The notes under the pieces were generated by a model. That model did not search any database, was not told the origin of the DNA, and was given only the letters and a program-made list of their open reading frames with translations. The position numbers and the translations under genes were made by a program. From JBEEOW01 sp041191405 (GTDB taxonomy: Bacteria > Bacteroidota > Bacteroidia > Cytophagales > UBA9547), in the NCBI GenBank assembly GCA_041191405.1, contig JBEEOW010000007.1, positions 1 through 64,000 of the forward strand: a DNA stretch of 64,000 nt, in the 5' to 3' direction. This document shows positions 33,757 to 42,955 of this stretch, piece after piece. Numbering within the stretch: the first letter of the stretch is position 1; each line of letters opens with the position of its first letter.

Positions 33757-34452
33757 TCAAAACTCATCAAGATTAAATTTCAGAAACTTAGCCATACTTT
33801 TAAATGATTCTTGAAAAGGCGCTTTAATAGAAACAGGTTCATTTGTAAATGGATGAGTAAATTCAAGTTTATAAGCATGTAACATCATGTCATAAAATCC
33901 ATGATTTTTCTCGAAATAATTGTTCTGTGTATTGTCTCCATGTTTTTTGTCGCCCAAAATATAATGCCTTAAATGAGCAGCATGGCGACGTAATTGATGC
34001 ATTCGTCCGGTTTTGGGTAAAAATAATGCCAAAGAATATCTACTAGTTGGATAGCGTGAAACTTCAATATCTAATTCGCTGGTTTGTAAACATTTGTAAG
34101 TTGTGTAAGCATCTTGAAGTTTACCATTTTCTTTCGCTAATGGTTTGTCAACAATACCCTCTTCGGGTAAATAACCTCTAACAATTGCAATATATTCTTT
34201 ATGAGGTGTATGATTCATAAATTGTTTTTGCATGGCAGCATCTGCTTCACTCGAAAGTGCAAATAGCAACACACCTGCAGTTTTACTATCAATTCTGTGA
34301 CAAGGATAAACTCTTTGGTCTAATTGTTTATGTAAATATTGTAATGCAAATGCTTCCTTCTCTTCTGATATTTTAGTTCTATGAACCAATAAGTTATGTG
34401 GCTTATTGATTGCAACATAATGTTCGTCTTGGTATAATATTTCTAATTGCAT
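33757..34452 (-). CDS. truC: tRNA pseudouridine(65) synthase TruC-like
   Basis: RluA/TruC-family pseudouridine synthase of 231 residues. LEILYQDEHYVAINKP starts the domain. The catalytic Asp is in the loop CHRIDSKTAGVLLF (about 53-66). RYPTSRYSLALFLPKTGRMHQLRRHAAHLRH matches E. coli TruC closely, as do GDKKHGD and the ending HPFTNEPVSIKAPF. The ATG at 34452 is preferred to the TTG two codons earlier. Small free-standing enzyme, no S4 domain. TruC versus an RluA sister activity cannot be fully settled from sequence alone. Confidence 0.88.
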   Translation of the reverse strand: MQLEILYQDEHYVAINKPHNLLVHRTKISEEKEAFALQYLHKQLDQRVYPCHRIDSKTAGVLLFALSSEADAAMQKQFMNHTPHKEYIAIVRGYLPEEGIVDKPLAKENGKLQDAYTTYKCLQTSELDIEVSRYPTSRYSLALFLPKTGRMHQLRRHAAHLRHYILGDKKHGDNTQNNYFEKNHGFYDMMLHAYKLEFTHPFTNEPVSIKAPFQESFKSMAKFLKFNLDEF

Positions 34453-34515
34453 ATTCAATAATTAATAACTCTATTTTGTCAAATTAAATTCTATTTCCCT
34501 AAGTTTTCTACCCCT

Positions 34516-34872
34516 TTAACTTAAAAGAAAATCATTACAATAAGTTTTTAAATCATTAACAATTTCAATTAATGCATTTTCTGGTTTTAATTGACTATAA
34601 ATCTTCCTTTCTTCATTTGGTAAATTATTTAAAAATATATCAATTTTAGAATTATTATCTTGTAATTTCAAAGAAATTCCATCAAATAAATCATAATGAT
34701 GCATACAAAAACTTAAAATAATATTTTTTTCATTTTTATTAAAAACAACTTCATAAGAACCAATATTCTCTATTATAGTTTTATGTAAAAAATGAAATCC
34801 ATATTCTTTAAGAAAAGGCAATAATTTTATTTGCATTAATGTATCAAATGATTCTATTTCCTTACTTCCCAT
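34516..34872 (-). CDS. Hypothetical cytosolic protein
   Basis: 118 residues with no signal peptide or membrane segment. The sequence (LLPFLKEYGFHFLHKTIIENIGSYEVVF, LSFCMHHYDLFDG) looks like an alpha/beta domain of the type seen in small immunity or DUF-type proteins. I recognise no family. It stands alone, 63 nt before truC. Confidence 0.6.
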   Translation of the reverse strand: MGSKEIESFDTLMQIKLLPFLKEYGFHFLHKTIIENIGSYEVVFNKNEKNIILSFCMHHYDLFDGISLKLQDNNSKIDIFLNNLPNEERKIYSQLKPENALIEIVNDLKTYCNDFLLS

Positions 34873-34990
34873 TGTTTTTAAAATTGTTGAAAGTTAATAT
34901 AATTAATAATTAATAAAGTTAAAGTATTTAATAAAAATGTATTAAATCTTTTATTACAAATATTTTTTCTGGTTCAAGTTTAATATAAGC

Positions 34991-35015
34991 AAAAAAGCCC
35001 ATTAAGGGCTTTTTT
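34991..35015 (-). terminator. Terminator of the DUF4293 / phosphatase / barrel operon
   Basis: 10-bp stem (AAAAAAGCCC 34991-35000 with GGGCTTTTTT 35006-35015), 5-nt loop, T6 on the minus strand. It follows the heptamer array after the DUF4293 stop. Confidence 0.88.
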
Positions 35016-35016
35016 G

Positions 35017-35065
35017 AAATCTTAAATCTTAAATCTTAAATCTTAAGTCTAAAATCTTCTATCTT
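35017..35065 (-). repeat. Heptamer array AAATCTT, six or seven units
   Basis: Four exact AAATCTT units at 35017-35044, then AAGTCTA, AAATCTT, CTATCTT. It overlaps the last codons and stop of the DUF4293 gene (stop at 35059-35061) and sits immediately before the terminator. Confidence 0.7.
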
Positions 35066-35523
35066 AATCTATCAGCAGCATTTACTAATTTTTCATCACG
35101 TCTAATAAAACGACTAGCTAATGTATTTAAAACCATTGCCCCTACTGGCAACATAAATCCTGCACCAAATTTAGGCGCACCTTCAACAATAGAGCCACTT
35201 GTATAACCTTGGTATGCAACACAAACAAACAATGCCATGATTAAAAAGCTGTTCGCCAAACCAAGTAATAGTTGTAACGGACGTTTTTTGTATTGTAAAA
35301 TAATATAAACAGATAAACCAATGATAATCAATGCTAATGCTTGAATATACCAAAGATTAGTATTTTCAACTGAACCTGCTTTAGTAACTGTTTTATAAGC
35401 AGTTGTAACAATTACTGAATCGCCTGTTTTTTCATTATTTACAGTTGCAACAGTTGCTCTTAAGAAAAAGCCTAAAACGCCAACTACTGCAATTAAACAT
35501 AAAGTTTGTATTCTCTGAATCAT
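35059..35523 (-). CDS. DUF4293 membrane protein
   Basis: 154 residues with four hydrophobic helices (about 5-22, 58-77, 83-103, 120-137) and the typical opening MIQRIQTLCLIAV of DUF4293, a family seen in Bacteroidota. A short loop between helices 1 and 2 faces the periplasm. Function unknown. It is the last gene of a leftward run with the tyrosine phosphatase (5 nt upstream) and the barrel protein. Its C-terminal codons merge with the heptamer array. Confidence 0.85.
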   Translation of the reverse strand: MIQRIQTLCLIAVVGVLGFFLRATVATVNNEKTGDSVIVTTAYKTVTKAGSVENTNLWYIQALALIIIGLSVYIILQYKKRPLQLLLGLANSFLIMALFVCVAYQGYTSGSIVEGAPKFGAGFMLPVGAMVLNTLASRFIRRDEKLVNAADRLR

Positions 35524-35528
35524 TGTAA

Positions 35529-36011
35529 TTACTTTTTGATATTAAAATTTTTGTAAATATAATCAATTAGTGCAATTCCACCACGATTTGTAATTTCATA
35601 AACTTCATTAAATCCCTCCATATTTCCATAATATGGGTCAGGTACATCTTTACCTTCAAAACCTTTGTCAAAATCTCTAAACAAGAAAACCTTTTTACTT
35701 GATTCATTATCAGGAGATACGGCTAAAATATCTTGAAAATTTGAATTGTCCATTGCCAAAATAATATCAAAATCTTGAAAATCTTTTTTTGATATTTGTC
35801 GGCCAAGATGCGATAATTTTATTCCATTATTTGCTAAAACTCTTAAAGTTCTTGGGTCGGCCAATTCACCAATATGATAAGCAGCAGTTCCTGCAGAATC
35901 ACACTGAATTTTACTTGATAAACCCTCTTTTTCAACTAGATGCCTGAAAACGCCTTCTGCCATTGTAGATCTACAAATGTTACCAAGGCACACAAATAAT
36001 ACTTTAACCAT
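35529..36011 (-). CDS. Low-molecular-weight protein-tyrosine phosphatase
   Basis: 160 residues. The signature loop VCLGNICRS (Cys at about 8, Arg at about 14) is at the N-terminus and the general-acid segment DVPDPYYG is near residue 124, so both catalytic elements are intact. It dephosphorylates phosphotyrosine, or phosphoarginine in some relatives. No tyrosine kinase or polysaccharide export genes are adjacent, so the substrate is unknown. It starts 4 nt before the end of the barrel gene in the same leftward operon. Confidence 0.93.
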   Translation of the reverse strand: MVKVLFVCLGNICRSTMAEGVFRHLVEKEGLSSKIQCDSAGTAAYHIGELADPRTLRVLANNGIKLSHLGRQISKKDFQDFDIILAMDNSNFQDILAVSPDNESSKKVFLFRDFDKGFEGKDVPDPYYGNMEGFNEVYEITNRGGIALIDYIYKNFNIKK

Positions 36012-36015
36012 GTTA

Positions 36016-37242
36016 TTAATCTTCTAAATATTCTTGAATATCAGAATAGTTTGCTTCTAAAGTTTTTTTGATTTCTTTTTTACTTAAATCTTGTGGCCAT
36101 ACTACATTCATATCATTGGTTGTAGCATCGTTTGAATTATTGTTTCCTCCAGCATCGTAGTTATTATTCATACCTTGTAATTCAATATATGGACTCATGG
36201 TGCCGTTGTAAGTTGGTTTTCCAAAATAATAACTAAACGAAAAACCTATAAACCCAGCATCTTGAATTTGAATATCTCTTCCTGCTCCTCTAAATACATT
36301 TGGTCCCCCAATTCCTGAAAGTCTTTGTGTTGAGTTTAAATTAACAACTCTGTTAGTAACAACACCTAAATTGAAAGAGAAATATAAGTTAGGTGTAAAT
36401 GATTTGTTAATCATTAAACCTGTTAGCCATTCTGTTCTATTAAGTACTAATTCTGTTCCATCAATACCCGACCTAAAAATATTTTGGTTTGATTTGTCAA
36501 TAACAAATTTATAAACTCCTCCATTTGGTCGAGTAAAAAGTCCAAAATAAGTTTTTTTAGAGATTCGAATATTGTAACTTATATTTCTTGGAATTTGAAT
36601 TAATAGAAAACTCTTGGTATAATCTCCAATCCTTACTCCTAATGTTGGCATAAATCTACCACCACCTAGTCTAAAATTATAACTTAAACCTAATTGATAA
36701 CTAAATCTGTTGTTTACACTTCTATTGTAAACCAAATCATACATATATCTCCATTTTGCTTTACCCACACTAAATCTATCTTCAGCAAAAAAACTATTTA
36801 CATTCCACATAAGTATTCCTTTTTTGCCATCAAAATGAAATCCTCTTAAGCCAACTGACAGTTTTTTAAAATTTGGTTTTGATTCGTAAAATGAGAATTG
36901 TGGATTAGAGGTTAGGATATTTCCTGTGAATAGTAATGTGAAAAATTTAGTTCTATCGTCTTTTTGAGTATATGAATTATAAAATGGCAAAAATCCACTT
37001 AAACTTCGTTCCGAAAATCTATATTCTACTTCATTTAATAAAGGTGATTGAGTTTTTAATTTGGAAACTCCTGTTCCCCAAACATTTAAAGAAATAGTTG
37101 GTCGTAATTTGAATTTTTCAGGTGTTTTTGGGATTGAATCTTGGGCATTTGCAAAGCCCATTGAAGCCATTAATAATGTAAAAATGGCTATATATTTAAA
37201 GGTAATAGTTCGCAAGTTGATGTCAGTTTTTGTTTTTGACAA
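36016..37242 (-). CDS. Outer-membrane beta-barrel protein (DUF6268-like)
   Basis: About 408 residues. A signal peptide ends in ASMGFANAQ (about 26-34). The mature part has many alternating amphipathic strands with terminal aromatic residues (FSYQLGLSYNFRLG, YFSFNLGVVTN, GFIGFSFSYYFG), as in outer-membrane barrels. After the last strand there is an Asn-rich linker and an acidic tail. The frame starts at TTG 37242; a second TTG at 37215 would give a tidier signal peptide, and no ATG precedes it. Substrate unknown. It heads the operon with the phosphatase and DUF4293. Confidence 0.7.
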   Translation of the reverse strand: MSKTKTDINLRTITFKYIAIFTLLMASMGFANAQDSIPKTPEKFKLRPTISLNVWGTGVSKLKTQSPLLNEVEYRFSERSLSGFLPFYNSYTQKDDRTKFFTLLFTGNILTSNPQFSFYESKPNFKKLSVGLRGFHFDGKKGILMWNVNSFFAEDRFSVGKAKWRYMYDLVYNRSVNNRFSYQLGLSYNFRLGGGRFMPTLGVRIGDYTKSFLLIQIPRNISYNIRISKKTYFGLFTRPNGGVYKFVIDKSNQNIFRSGIDGTELVLNRTEWLTGLMINKSFTPNLYFSFNLGVVTNRVVNLNSTQRLSGIGGPNVFRGAGRDIQIQDAGFIGFSFSYYFGKPTYNGTMSPYIELQGMNNNYDAGGNNNSNDATTNDMNVVWPQDLSKKEIKKTLEANYSDIQEYLED

Positions 37243-37309
37243 TTATATATTCCAAAAGTTTAATTGGGAATCTAAATTTAGTAATAATTTTGTAAAAACC
37301 TTTTCAATT

Positions 37310-38494
37310 ATGATTACTAACAGACAACTATTTCAACAAAATCTTGCTCAAACATCAGACTTCCCGTTAGCCTTAGAAATTCATAAAGCTGAAGGAGTGT
37401 ATTTATATGGAGAAAATGACAAAAAATATGTTGATTTAATTTCAGGAATTGCTGTTAGTAATGTTGGGCACCGAAACCCAAAAGTAGTTGAAGCTATAAA
37501 AAATCAAGTTGACCAATATATGCACTTATTGGTGTATGGCGAGTTCATACAAGCTCCTCAGGTTCAATTAGCTAATGCTATTTGTAAAACTTTACCTTCA
37601 ACGCTTGACAATGTTTATTTTGTAAATTCTGGCACCGAAGCTATTGAAGGTGCAATGAAATTAGCCAAACGATATACTGGTAAATCTGAAATCATTTCAT
37701 GTTTTGATGCCTATCACGGTTCGTCACAAGGTGCATTGTCGATAATGGGAAGTGAGGTTTTTAAAAATGCTTTCAGACCATTACTTCCAGGAGTTAAAAA
37801 TATTCGATACGGTGCTTTTGATGATTTAAACCAAATCACTACTAATACTGCATGTATTATTATTGAAACTATTCAAGGTGAAGCAGGTGTTAGAGTTGCG
37901 AGTAAAGATTATTTTAAGGCGCTGCGAAAGAAATGTGATGAAACTGGCACTTTATTAATTTTGGATGAAATTCAATCAGGTTTTGGTAGAACAGGTACTT
38001 TTTGGGCATTTGAACAGTTTGATATTGTACCTGATATTTTTGTTACTGCCAAAGGTATGGGCGGAGGAATGCCAATTGGGGCATTTGTTTCTTCAAATAA
38101 AATAATGTCGGCATTGAAAAATAACCCAATTTTGGGACATATTACCACATTTGGCGGACATCCAGTTTGTTGTGCAGCTTCATTGGCTACTTTAAATTAT
38201 ATACTTGATGAAAAACTTTGTGAGTCGGTTAAAGAGAAAGAACAATTATTTAAAACCTTATTAGTTCACGAAAAAATAAAGGAATTTAGAAGTGCAGGTT
38301 TAATGATGGCTGTTGAATTTGATTCCTTTGAAACTTTAAAAGCTATTATAGATAAAGCTATAGAATTTGGAGTAATTACAGATTGGTTTTTATTTTGTGA
38401 TAATTCAATGCGTATTGCACCACCTTTAACTATTACCACTGAAGAAATTGCTTATTCTTGTAAAATTATTTTAAAAGCAATTGATATTATTTAA
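37310..38494 (+). CDS. Class III (aspartate aminotransferase family) PLP aminotransferase
   Basis: 394 residues from ATG 37310. The frame is open 249 nt further upstream, but that part overlaps the opposite gene and does not resemble the family. Fold type I features: VSNVGHRNPKVVEAI, FVNSGTEAIEGAMKLAKRYTG, DAYHGSSQGALS, ILDEIQSGFGRTG (PLP Asp), and the Schiff-base Lys in VTAKGMGGGMPIGAF. It is close to acetylornithine, ornithine or 4-aminobutyrate aminotransferases. No arginine-biosynthesis genes are nearby, so the donor substrate remains open. Lipoprotein phosphatase gene follows 11 nt later. Confidence 0.9.
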   Translation: MITNRQLFQQNLAQTSDFPLALEIHKAEGVYLYGENDKKYVDLISGIAVSNVGHRNPKVVEAIKNQVDQYMHLLVYGEFIQAPQVQLANAICKTLPSTLDNVYFVNSGTEAIEGAMKLAKRYTGKSEIISCFDAYHGSSQGALSIMGSEVFKNAFRPLLPGVKNIRYGAFDDLNQITTNTACIIIETIQGEAGVRVASKDYFKALRKKCDETGTLLILDEIQSGFGRTGTFWAFEQFDIVPDIFVTAKGMGGGMPIGAFVSSNKIMSALKNNPILGHITTFGGHPVCCAASLATLNYILDEKLCESVKEKEQLFKTLLVHEKIKEFRSAGLMMAVEFDSFETLKAIIDKAIEFGVITDWFLFCDNSMRIAPPLTITTEEIAYSCKIILKAIDII

Positions 38495-38505
38495 ATAATA
38501 AATAT

Positions 38506-39477
38506 ATGAAAATCAAATATATAAATACATTATATTTAAGTATTACTTTATTGTTATTTTTATCTTTAAATAACTGTAAGGTAAACAAAGAACAAAGTAA
38601 AATTTCTGAATACAAAACTGAAAATATCATCGTTTTGGTAATGGATGGACCTCGATATTCAGAAACTTGGGGAGATTCTACTCACCAGTATATTCCATTT
38701 ATGGCTAATAAAATGGCAAAATCTGGGGTAATATTTACAAATTTTTTCAACGATGGGTTTACTTATACTAGCTCTGGGCACACTGCTATTTGTACAGGAT
38801 TTAAGCAAGAAGTTGAAAATTCCAAAGGAAATCAACTTCCAAGTTATCCTTCGTATTTTCAATATTATCTTAAAAAAACGAATGCACCAAGCGAAAGTGC
38901 TTACATTATTACTTCAAAAGATAAATTACAGATTTTAGCAAATTGCGAAAATGTTGACTTTAAAAACAAGTATAATCCAATTGCTGATTGTGGTATAAAC
39001 GGACTTGGTTCTGGTTATAGAAATGACACAACAACTTTCAGAAAAACAATTGAAATCTTAAATATAAAACAGCCTAAACTGCTATTAGTCAACTTTAAAG
39101 AGCCAGATGTATCAGGGCATGCAAACAAGTGGAACGATTATTTGAAAGGAATAAAAACCTCAGATAGTTTGATTTATGAAATTTGGAAATTCATACAAAA
39201 TGACCCAAAATATAAAAACAAAACTACCCTATTTGTTACCAATGATCATGGTCGTCATTTAAATGGAATAAAAGACGGATTCGTAAATCATGGTTGCCCA
39301 TGCGATGGTTGCCGACATATTAATTTATTTGTCATGGGACCTGATTTTAAGAAAAATTTAATCATAAAAAACACTTATAATCAAGTAGATATCACAGCAA
39401 CCATTGCTGAGTTACTATCCATTGAAATGCCTTTTGCACAAGGAAAATCAATAGATGAATTGTTTATTGAGGATTAA
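38506..39477 (+). CDS. Alkaline-phosphatase-superfamily lipoprotein
   Basis: 323 residues. Signal peptide with lipobox LNNC (Cys at about 24) suggests a lipid-anchored protein. The superfamily metal sites are visible: VLVMDGPRYSETW (first Asp), a nucleophile region TYTSSGHTAICTG (about 85-97) and the metal-binding FVTNDHGRH (about 244) plus FVNHGCPCDGCRH. It resembles phosphodiesterase or sulfatase-like members rather than classical PhoA. It probably hydrolyses phosphate or sulfate esters at the cell envelope. It overlaps no gene; the DUF2207-like gene starts 10 nt after its stop. Confidence 0.82.
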   Translation: MKIKYINTLYLSITLLLFLSLNNCKVNKEQSKISEYKTENIIVLVMDGPRYSETWGDSTHQYIPFMANKMAKSGVIFTNFFNDGFTYTSSGHTAICTGFKQEVENSKGNQLPSYPSYFQYYLKKTNAPSESAYIITSKDKLQILANCENVDFKNKYNPIADCGINGLGSGYRNDTTTFRKTIEILNIKQPKLLLVNFKEPDVSGHANKWNDYLKGIKTSDSLIYEIWKFIQNDPKYKNKTTLFVTNDHGRHLNGIKDGFVNHGCPCDGCRHINLFVMGPDFKKNLIIKNTYNQVDITATIAELLSIEMPFAQGKSIDELFIED

Positions 39478-39487
39478 CTATACTATT

Positions 39488-40579
39488 ATGAATATTCAAT
39501 ATATTATAATATTTACAAGTCTATTATATTTTTTATTAACGTGGTATATCTTTGGTAAAGATGTTAAAATCAAAGATTTAAATACCATAAATAAAGATTC
39601 TAAATTCAATTTTACTCCAGCTTTTGCTGAATATTTAAAAACACAATTTGTAAACCCTAAAATATTGTTTTTTACAATATTGAATTTAGCATACAAAAAA
39701 GCGTTAATAATTACTGATAATCAGAAAGAATCATGGAAAGATAGCTATGTGTATATTTTAAGAAAATCAAATACATTACCAGATGGTTTAGAGGAAGAAG
39801 AGCAAACAGTCTTAAATAACTTATTTTCAAGTAGAAATGAAATAATATTTAATAGATTAAATGCGAGAACATTGTTTTTGCAACAATACGCTTTTATTGA
39901 AAATATATACAAAAAGAAGTATCCTTTAAAAAAGTATGTAACTAGCAATTGGCTACTAATATTTACTAACATTGTAGTGTTTATTGCATCAATATATTTG
40001 CTAAAGTTTGTTGGGATGAAGTTTGAATTATGGTTGTACTATTTTCTGTTTATATTTTTAGTTATTCCTTTACTTATTGGCGAGTATATTTGGGGTACTT
40101 TAAAAACTAAAAAAGGATTGGTTGGATTAATATTCATTTTCCCTTTATGGACATTTGTAACTTTTGTTGCTTTTCAAGGTTATAGAGCAATATTTCTTAA
40201 TTTAAACGCATTTGATTCCTTGTTAATGACCATTTTAACATTGGGCTTTTACTTTAATTTGAGATTTATAAAGCGAAAAACCAATATTGGAGAGTTGGCA
40301 CAAACCGAAATTAACAATCATAGAAAATTTTTAATGAATTATAAAATGTCAACAAATAATGCTGAAAATCAATTGTTTTACGAGCAAAATATAGCATTTG
40401 CACTACATTTTGAAATAGAAAAAGAATGGGTTCAAAAATTTAAACCAATTTTGGATTCATTTGATAATTATAATACTAGTTTTCAAGTTTTTGGTGGACA
40501 CACAGCTTTTGCTAAAGATAATTATTTTAAGTTCATAAAAACATTTGAAATAATTACAAAGCCTAAAAATAATAATTAG
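39488..40579 (+). CDS. DUF2207 C-terminal-like membrane protein
   Basis: 363 residues from ATG 39488; the frame extends 33 nt upstream into the previous gene. One N-terminal helix (about 4-21) is followed by a soluble part with winged-helix-like pattern (FNFTPAFAEYLKTQF, FFTILNLAYKKALIIT, EEEQTVLNNLFSSR). Four or five helices follow (about 155-270), then a soluble end with FYEQNIAFALHFEIEKEWVQKF. This is the layout of the C-terminal part of DUF2207/YciQ membrane proteins, without their N-terminal periplasmic domain. Function unknown. Its stop overlaps the stop of the convergent gene. Confidence 0.6.
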   Translation: MNIQYIIIFTSLLYFLLTWYIFGKDVKIKDLNTINKDSKFNFTPAFAEYLKTQFVNPKILFFTILNLAYKKALIITDNQKESWKDSYVYILRKSNTLPDGLEEEEQTVLNNLFSSRNEIIFNRLNARTLFLQQYAFIENIYKKKYPLKKYVTSNWLLIFTNIVVFIASIYLLKFVGMKFELWLYYFLFIFLVIPLLIGEYIWGTLKTKKGLVGLIFIFPLWTFVTFVAFQGYRAIFLNLNAFDSLLMTILTLGFYFNLRFIKRKTNIGELAQTEINNHRKFLMNYKMSTNNAENQLFYEQNIAFALHFEIEKEWVQKFKPILDSFDNYNTSFQVFGGHTAFAKDNYFKFIKTFEIITKPKNNN

Positions 40580-41169
40580 GGAATAGCTATTAATTCAAAT
40601 TCAGCGGATTCATTTTTTAGTAAATCTATAAGTAAGTAAGCCATATCATGTTTTTCAATTATAAAATTATCAAAAGGAAGTTGTTTAATATTTTCTTTAA
40701 ATTGCTTTATTGAATATCTTTTCATTGATTTATAAAACTCATCTCCAACTTTTTCAACTAATAGATATGTTGGATTATATTGCATATTTGTATCTAAAAA
40801 TATTTGCTGTTTTATAATTTTTAATAAATATATACTATAATGATTATCAATTTGATACGAAGGTATTTTATTTCTAATTACTGATTCTGCATCAATTCGA
40901 TTTCTTAAATCATTAATTGCATTTTGTAATTCAAATCCAGAATTATAAACAAACACTCTCCTATCTTTTTTATAAATGATATGATAACCAAACCCGACAG
41001 GTAATTTTGTAATGTCTTTTGAATTTATGTACTTTTTTGATTGTATTGTAAAACAGTAAAAGTTTTCTAAATCTTGGAAATTATTTAAAGTAAATTCATC
41101 ACCGTAATTACTTAAAATATAATCGTTTGCTATGATTTTGAAATCTATTTTTTGAATTAAGTTATTCAT
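40576..41169 (-). CDS. Hypothetical cytosolic protein
   Basis: 197 residues from the ATG at 41169. It is rich in Lys, Ile and Tyr, with no signal peptide or membrane helix. Segments such as PVGFGYHIIYKKDRRVFVYNSG suggest an alpha/beta domain; I recognise no family. The ATG lies inside the end of the upstream lipoprotein gene (8-nt overlap, GATGAATAA), so translation is probably coupled. Its stop TAA overlaps the opposite gene's TAG. Confidence 0.65.
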   Translation of the reverse strand: MNNLIQKIDFKIIANDYILSNYGDEFTLNNFQDLENFYCFTIQSKKYINSKDITKLPVGFGYHIIYKKDRRVFVYNSGFELQNAINDLRNRIDAESVIRNKIPSYQIDNHYSIYLLKIIKQQIFLDTNMQYNPTYLLVEKVGDEFYKSMKRYSIKQFKENIKQLPFDNFIIEKHDMAYLLIDLLKNESAEFELIAIP

Positions 41170-41812
41170 CTGAAGTTCTTGAAATTTTTTCATATAAATA
41201 CTTAGTTTTTTCTACTAAGATGGAATCTGATTTTATTACTTTTTTATCAAACTTTATATTATCAAGATTGTACTTTTCAAAAGATTTAGTGTGTAAAAAT
41301 CTATTTAATGAAACAGTATTTTGTTGATTAAAAGTATAAATATTTTCTTCGGCTTTATATATGGTATTTTTATTTTCTGTTCCAAAATCTAAGATATCTA
41401 AATTCTCTTTTCTGTAATAAATTAACTTACTGTTTTTTAGAACAAATTGATCATTACTATATCCATAATCTCCACAATCATGTAAAAATATATATAATTC
41501 TACCATTTCTTGTTCATTAAAAAGTTTAATCATTGAAAAACAACAATCTCCGCCACAAATATCAAACAGATAACTTTTTTGTGTTGATGATTTAGATTCT
41601 AATTCGCTTCTTAAGCTATCTATATAACTATTAAAATTGACATTAAAATACGAACTATCAGAACTTGAAAACTCATAATCATTTTCATTATTTATATTAT
41701 CGGTTTTGATTGAATCATTATTTTGATTGCTATTCTTAACATCTTTATTTTTTTCATTACAACTTGAAAGTAAGAACAGAAAAATTATAACCAACTTAAT
41801 TTTTTTATTCAT
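41162..41812 (-). CDS. Hypothetical lipoprotein
   Basis: 216 residues from ATG 41812, which gives the signal KKIKLVIIFLFLLSSC (Cys at about 18), followed by an Asn/Asp/Ser-rich spacer typical of exported lipoproteins. The mature part contains a CGGDCCF cluster (about 82-88), possibly disulfide-bonded. No family recognised. It is translationally coupled to the downstream cytosolic gene and divergent from the MoxR gene. Confidence 0.7.
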   Translation of the reverse strand: MNKKIKLVIIFLFLLSSCNEKNKDVKNSNQNNDSIKTDNINNENDYEFSSSDSSYFNVNFNSYIDSLRSELESKSSTQKSYLFDICGGDCCFSMIKLFNEQEMVELYIFLHDCGDYGYSNDQFVLKNSKLIYYRKENLDILDFGTENKNTIYKAEENIYTFNQQNTVSLNRFLHTKSFEKYNLDNIKFDKKVIKSDSILVEKTKYLYEKISRTSDE

Positions 41813-41953
41813 TATATTTTTTTGCCAAATTATAAAAATATTATTCAATTAACACCAAAAACTCGCAAATTCCCCACTTTCATATTAGTTTTATTTAACA
41901 AAAAACATTTTCTTTGTTTATACTTGTAATATAGTTTTTAATCATTGATTCGC

Positions 41954-42940
41954 ATGGCAATTTCGGCAGAAGAGCAAACTCGTATTTATCTCGAAAAAAT
42001 TCAAAATATACAGAATGAACTTTCAAAAGTAGTTGTTGGTCAGCAATATATGGTTAACAGGTTGTTAATTGGCTTGTTTACTAACGGACATATTTTGCTT
42101 GAAGGTGTTCCGGGTTTGGCTAAAACGCTTACTGTAAATACCTTAGCAAAAGTACTTGCTTTGAAGTTTAACAGAATTCAGTTTACTCCCGATTTGTTAC
42201 CTTCTGATTTGGTTGGAACAATGATTTACAATCAAAAAGAAGGCATTTTTGAAGTTAAAAAAGGTCCAATTTTCGCCAATATTATACTTGCCGATGAGGT
42301 AAACCGTTCGCCAGCAAAAGTACAATCTGCCCTACTTGAATGTATGCAAGAAAAGCAAGTTACACTTGGCGAAACTACCTATATGCTTGAGCAACCTTTC
42401 TTGGTTTTGGCTACTCAAAATCCTGTAGATCAGGAAGGTACATATCCCCTACCTGAAGCTCAAATGGATAGGTTTATGATGAAAGTGTATGTAGATTACC
42501 TAAGCAAAGAAGATGAATTGGAGGTAATGCGTAGAATGGCAAACATGAGCTATGCACCAACAATTAACGCTTGGGTTACAAGAGAAGATATTCAAGGAAT
42601 TAGAAAAGAAATAAATCAAGTAAATATTTCAGAACAGCTTGAAAAATACATTATTGAGTTGATTTTTGCTACTCGTCGCCCACAAGAATATGGCTTAAAA
42701 GACGAGGCAAATTATATTCAATTTGGTGCATCGCCTCGTGCAAGTATCAGTATGAATTTAGCTGCAAAAGCTATTGCATACTTCGGTGGACGAGATTATG
42801 TATTACCCGAAGATATTAAAGATGTGGCAATGGATGTACTGAATCACAGGGTTTTACTGAATTACGAAGCCGAAGCTGATGGAGTAACTAGTCGCCAAAT
42901 TATAGATAGTATTTTGAAAAAAGTAGCAATTAATAAGTAA
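41954..42940 (+). CDS. MoxR-family AAA+ ATPase
   Basis: 328 residues from ATG 41954. Walker A LLEGVPGLAKT is at about 46-56, followed by FTPDLLPSDLVGT. Walker B IILADEVNRSPAKVQSALLE is at about 108-127, then sensor 1 LATQNPVDQEGTYPLPEAQ and FGASPRASI. MoxR ATPases act as chaperones that mature protein complexes, usually with DUF58 and von Willebrand A genes beside them. None of those is here; the next genes are a TPR-AAA+ ATPase (15 nt away) and a TPR membrane protein. The TTG three codons upstream is not favoured. Confidence 0.93.
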   Translation: MAISAEEQTRIYLEKIQNIQNELSKVVVGQQYMVNRLLIGLFTNGHILLEGVPGLAKTLTVNTLAKVLALKFNRIQFTPDLLPSDLVGTMIYNQKEGIFEVKKGPIFANIILADEVNRSPAKVQSALLECMQEKQVTLGETTYMLEQPFLVLATQNPVDQEGTYPLPEAQMDRFMMKVYVDYLSKEDELEVMRRMANMSYAPTINAWVTREDIQGIRKEINQVNISEQLEKYIIELIFATRRPQEYGLKDEANYIQFGASPRASISMNLAAKAIAYFGGRDYVLPEDIKDVAMDVLNHRVLLNYEAEADGVTSRQIIDSILKKVAINK

Positions 42941-42955
42941 TTAAAATTTTTATAT

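Noticed and set aside
35017..35065. CRISPR-like array
   Set aside because: Units of 7 bp in direct contact without spacers, no cas genes in the window.
37061..37309. N-terminal extension of the aminotransferase
   Set aside because: It overlaps the opposite barrel gene and does not resemble aminotransferase N-termini; the family start fits ATG 37310.
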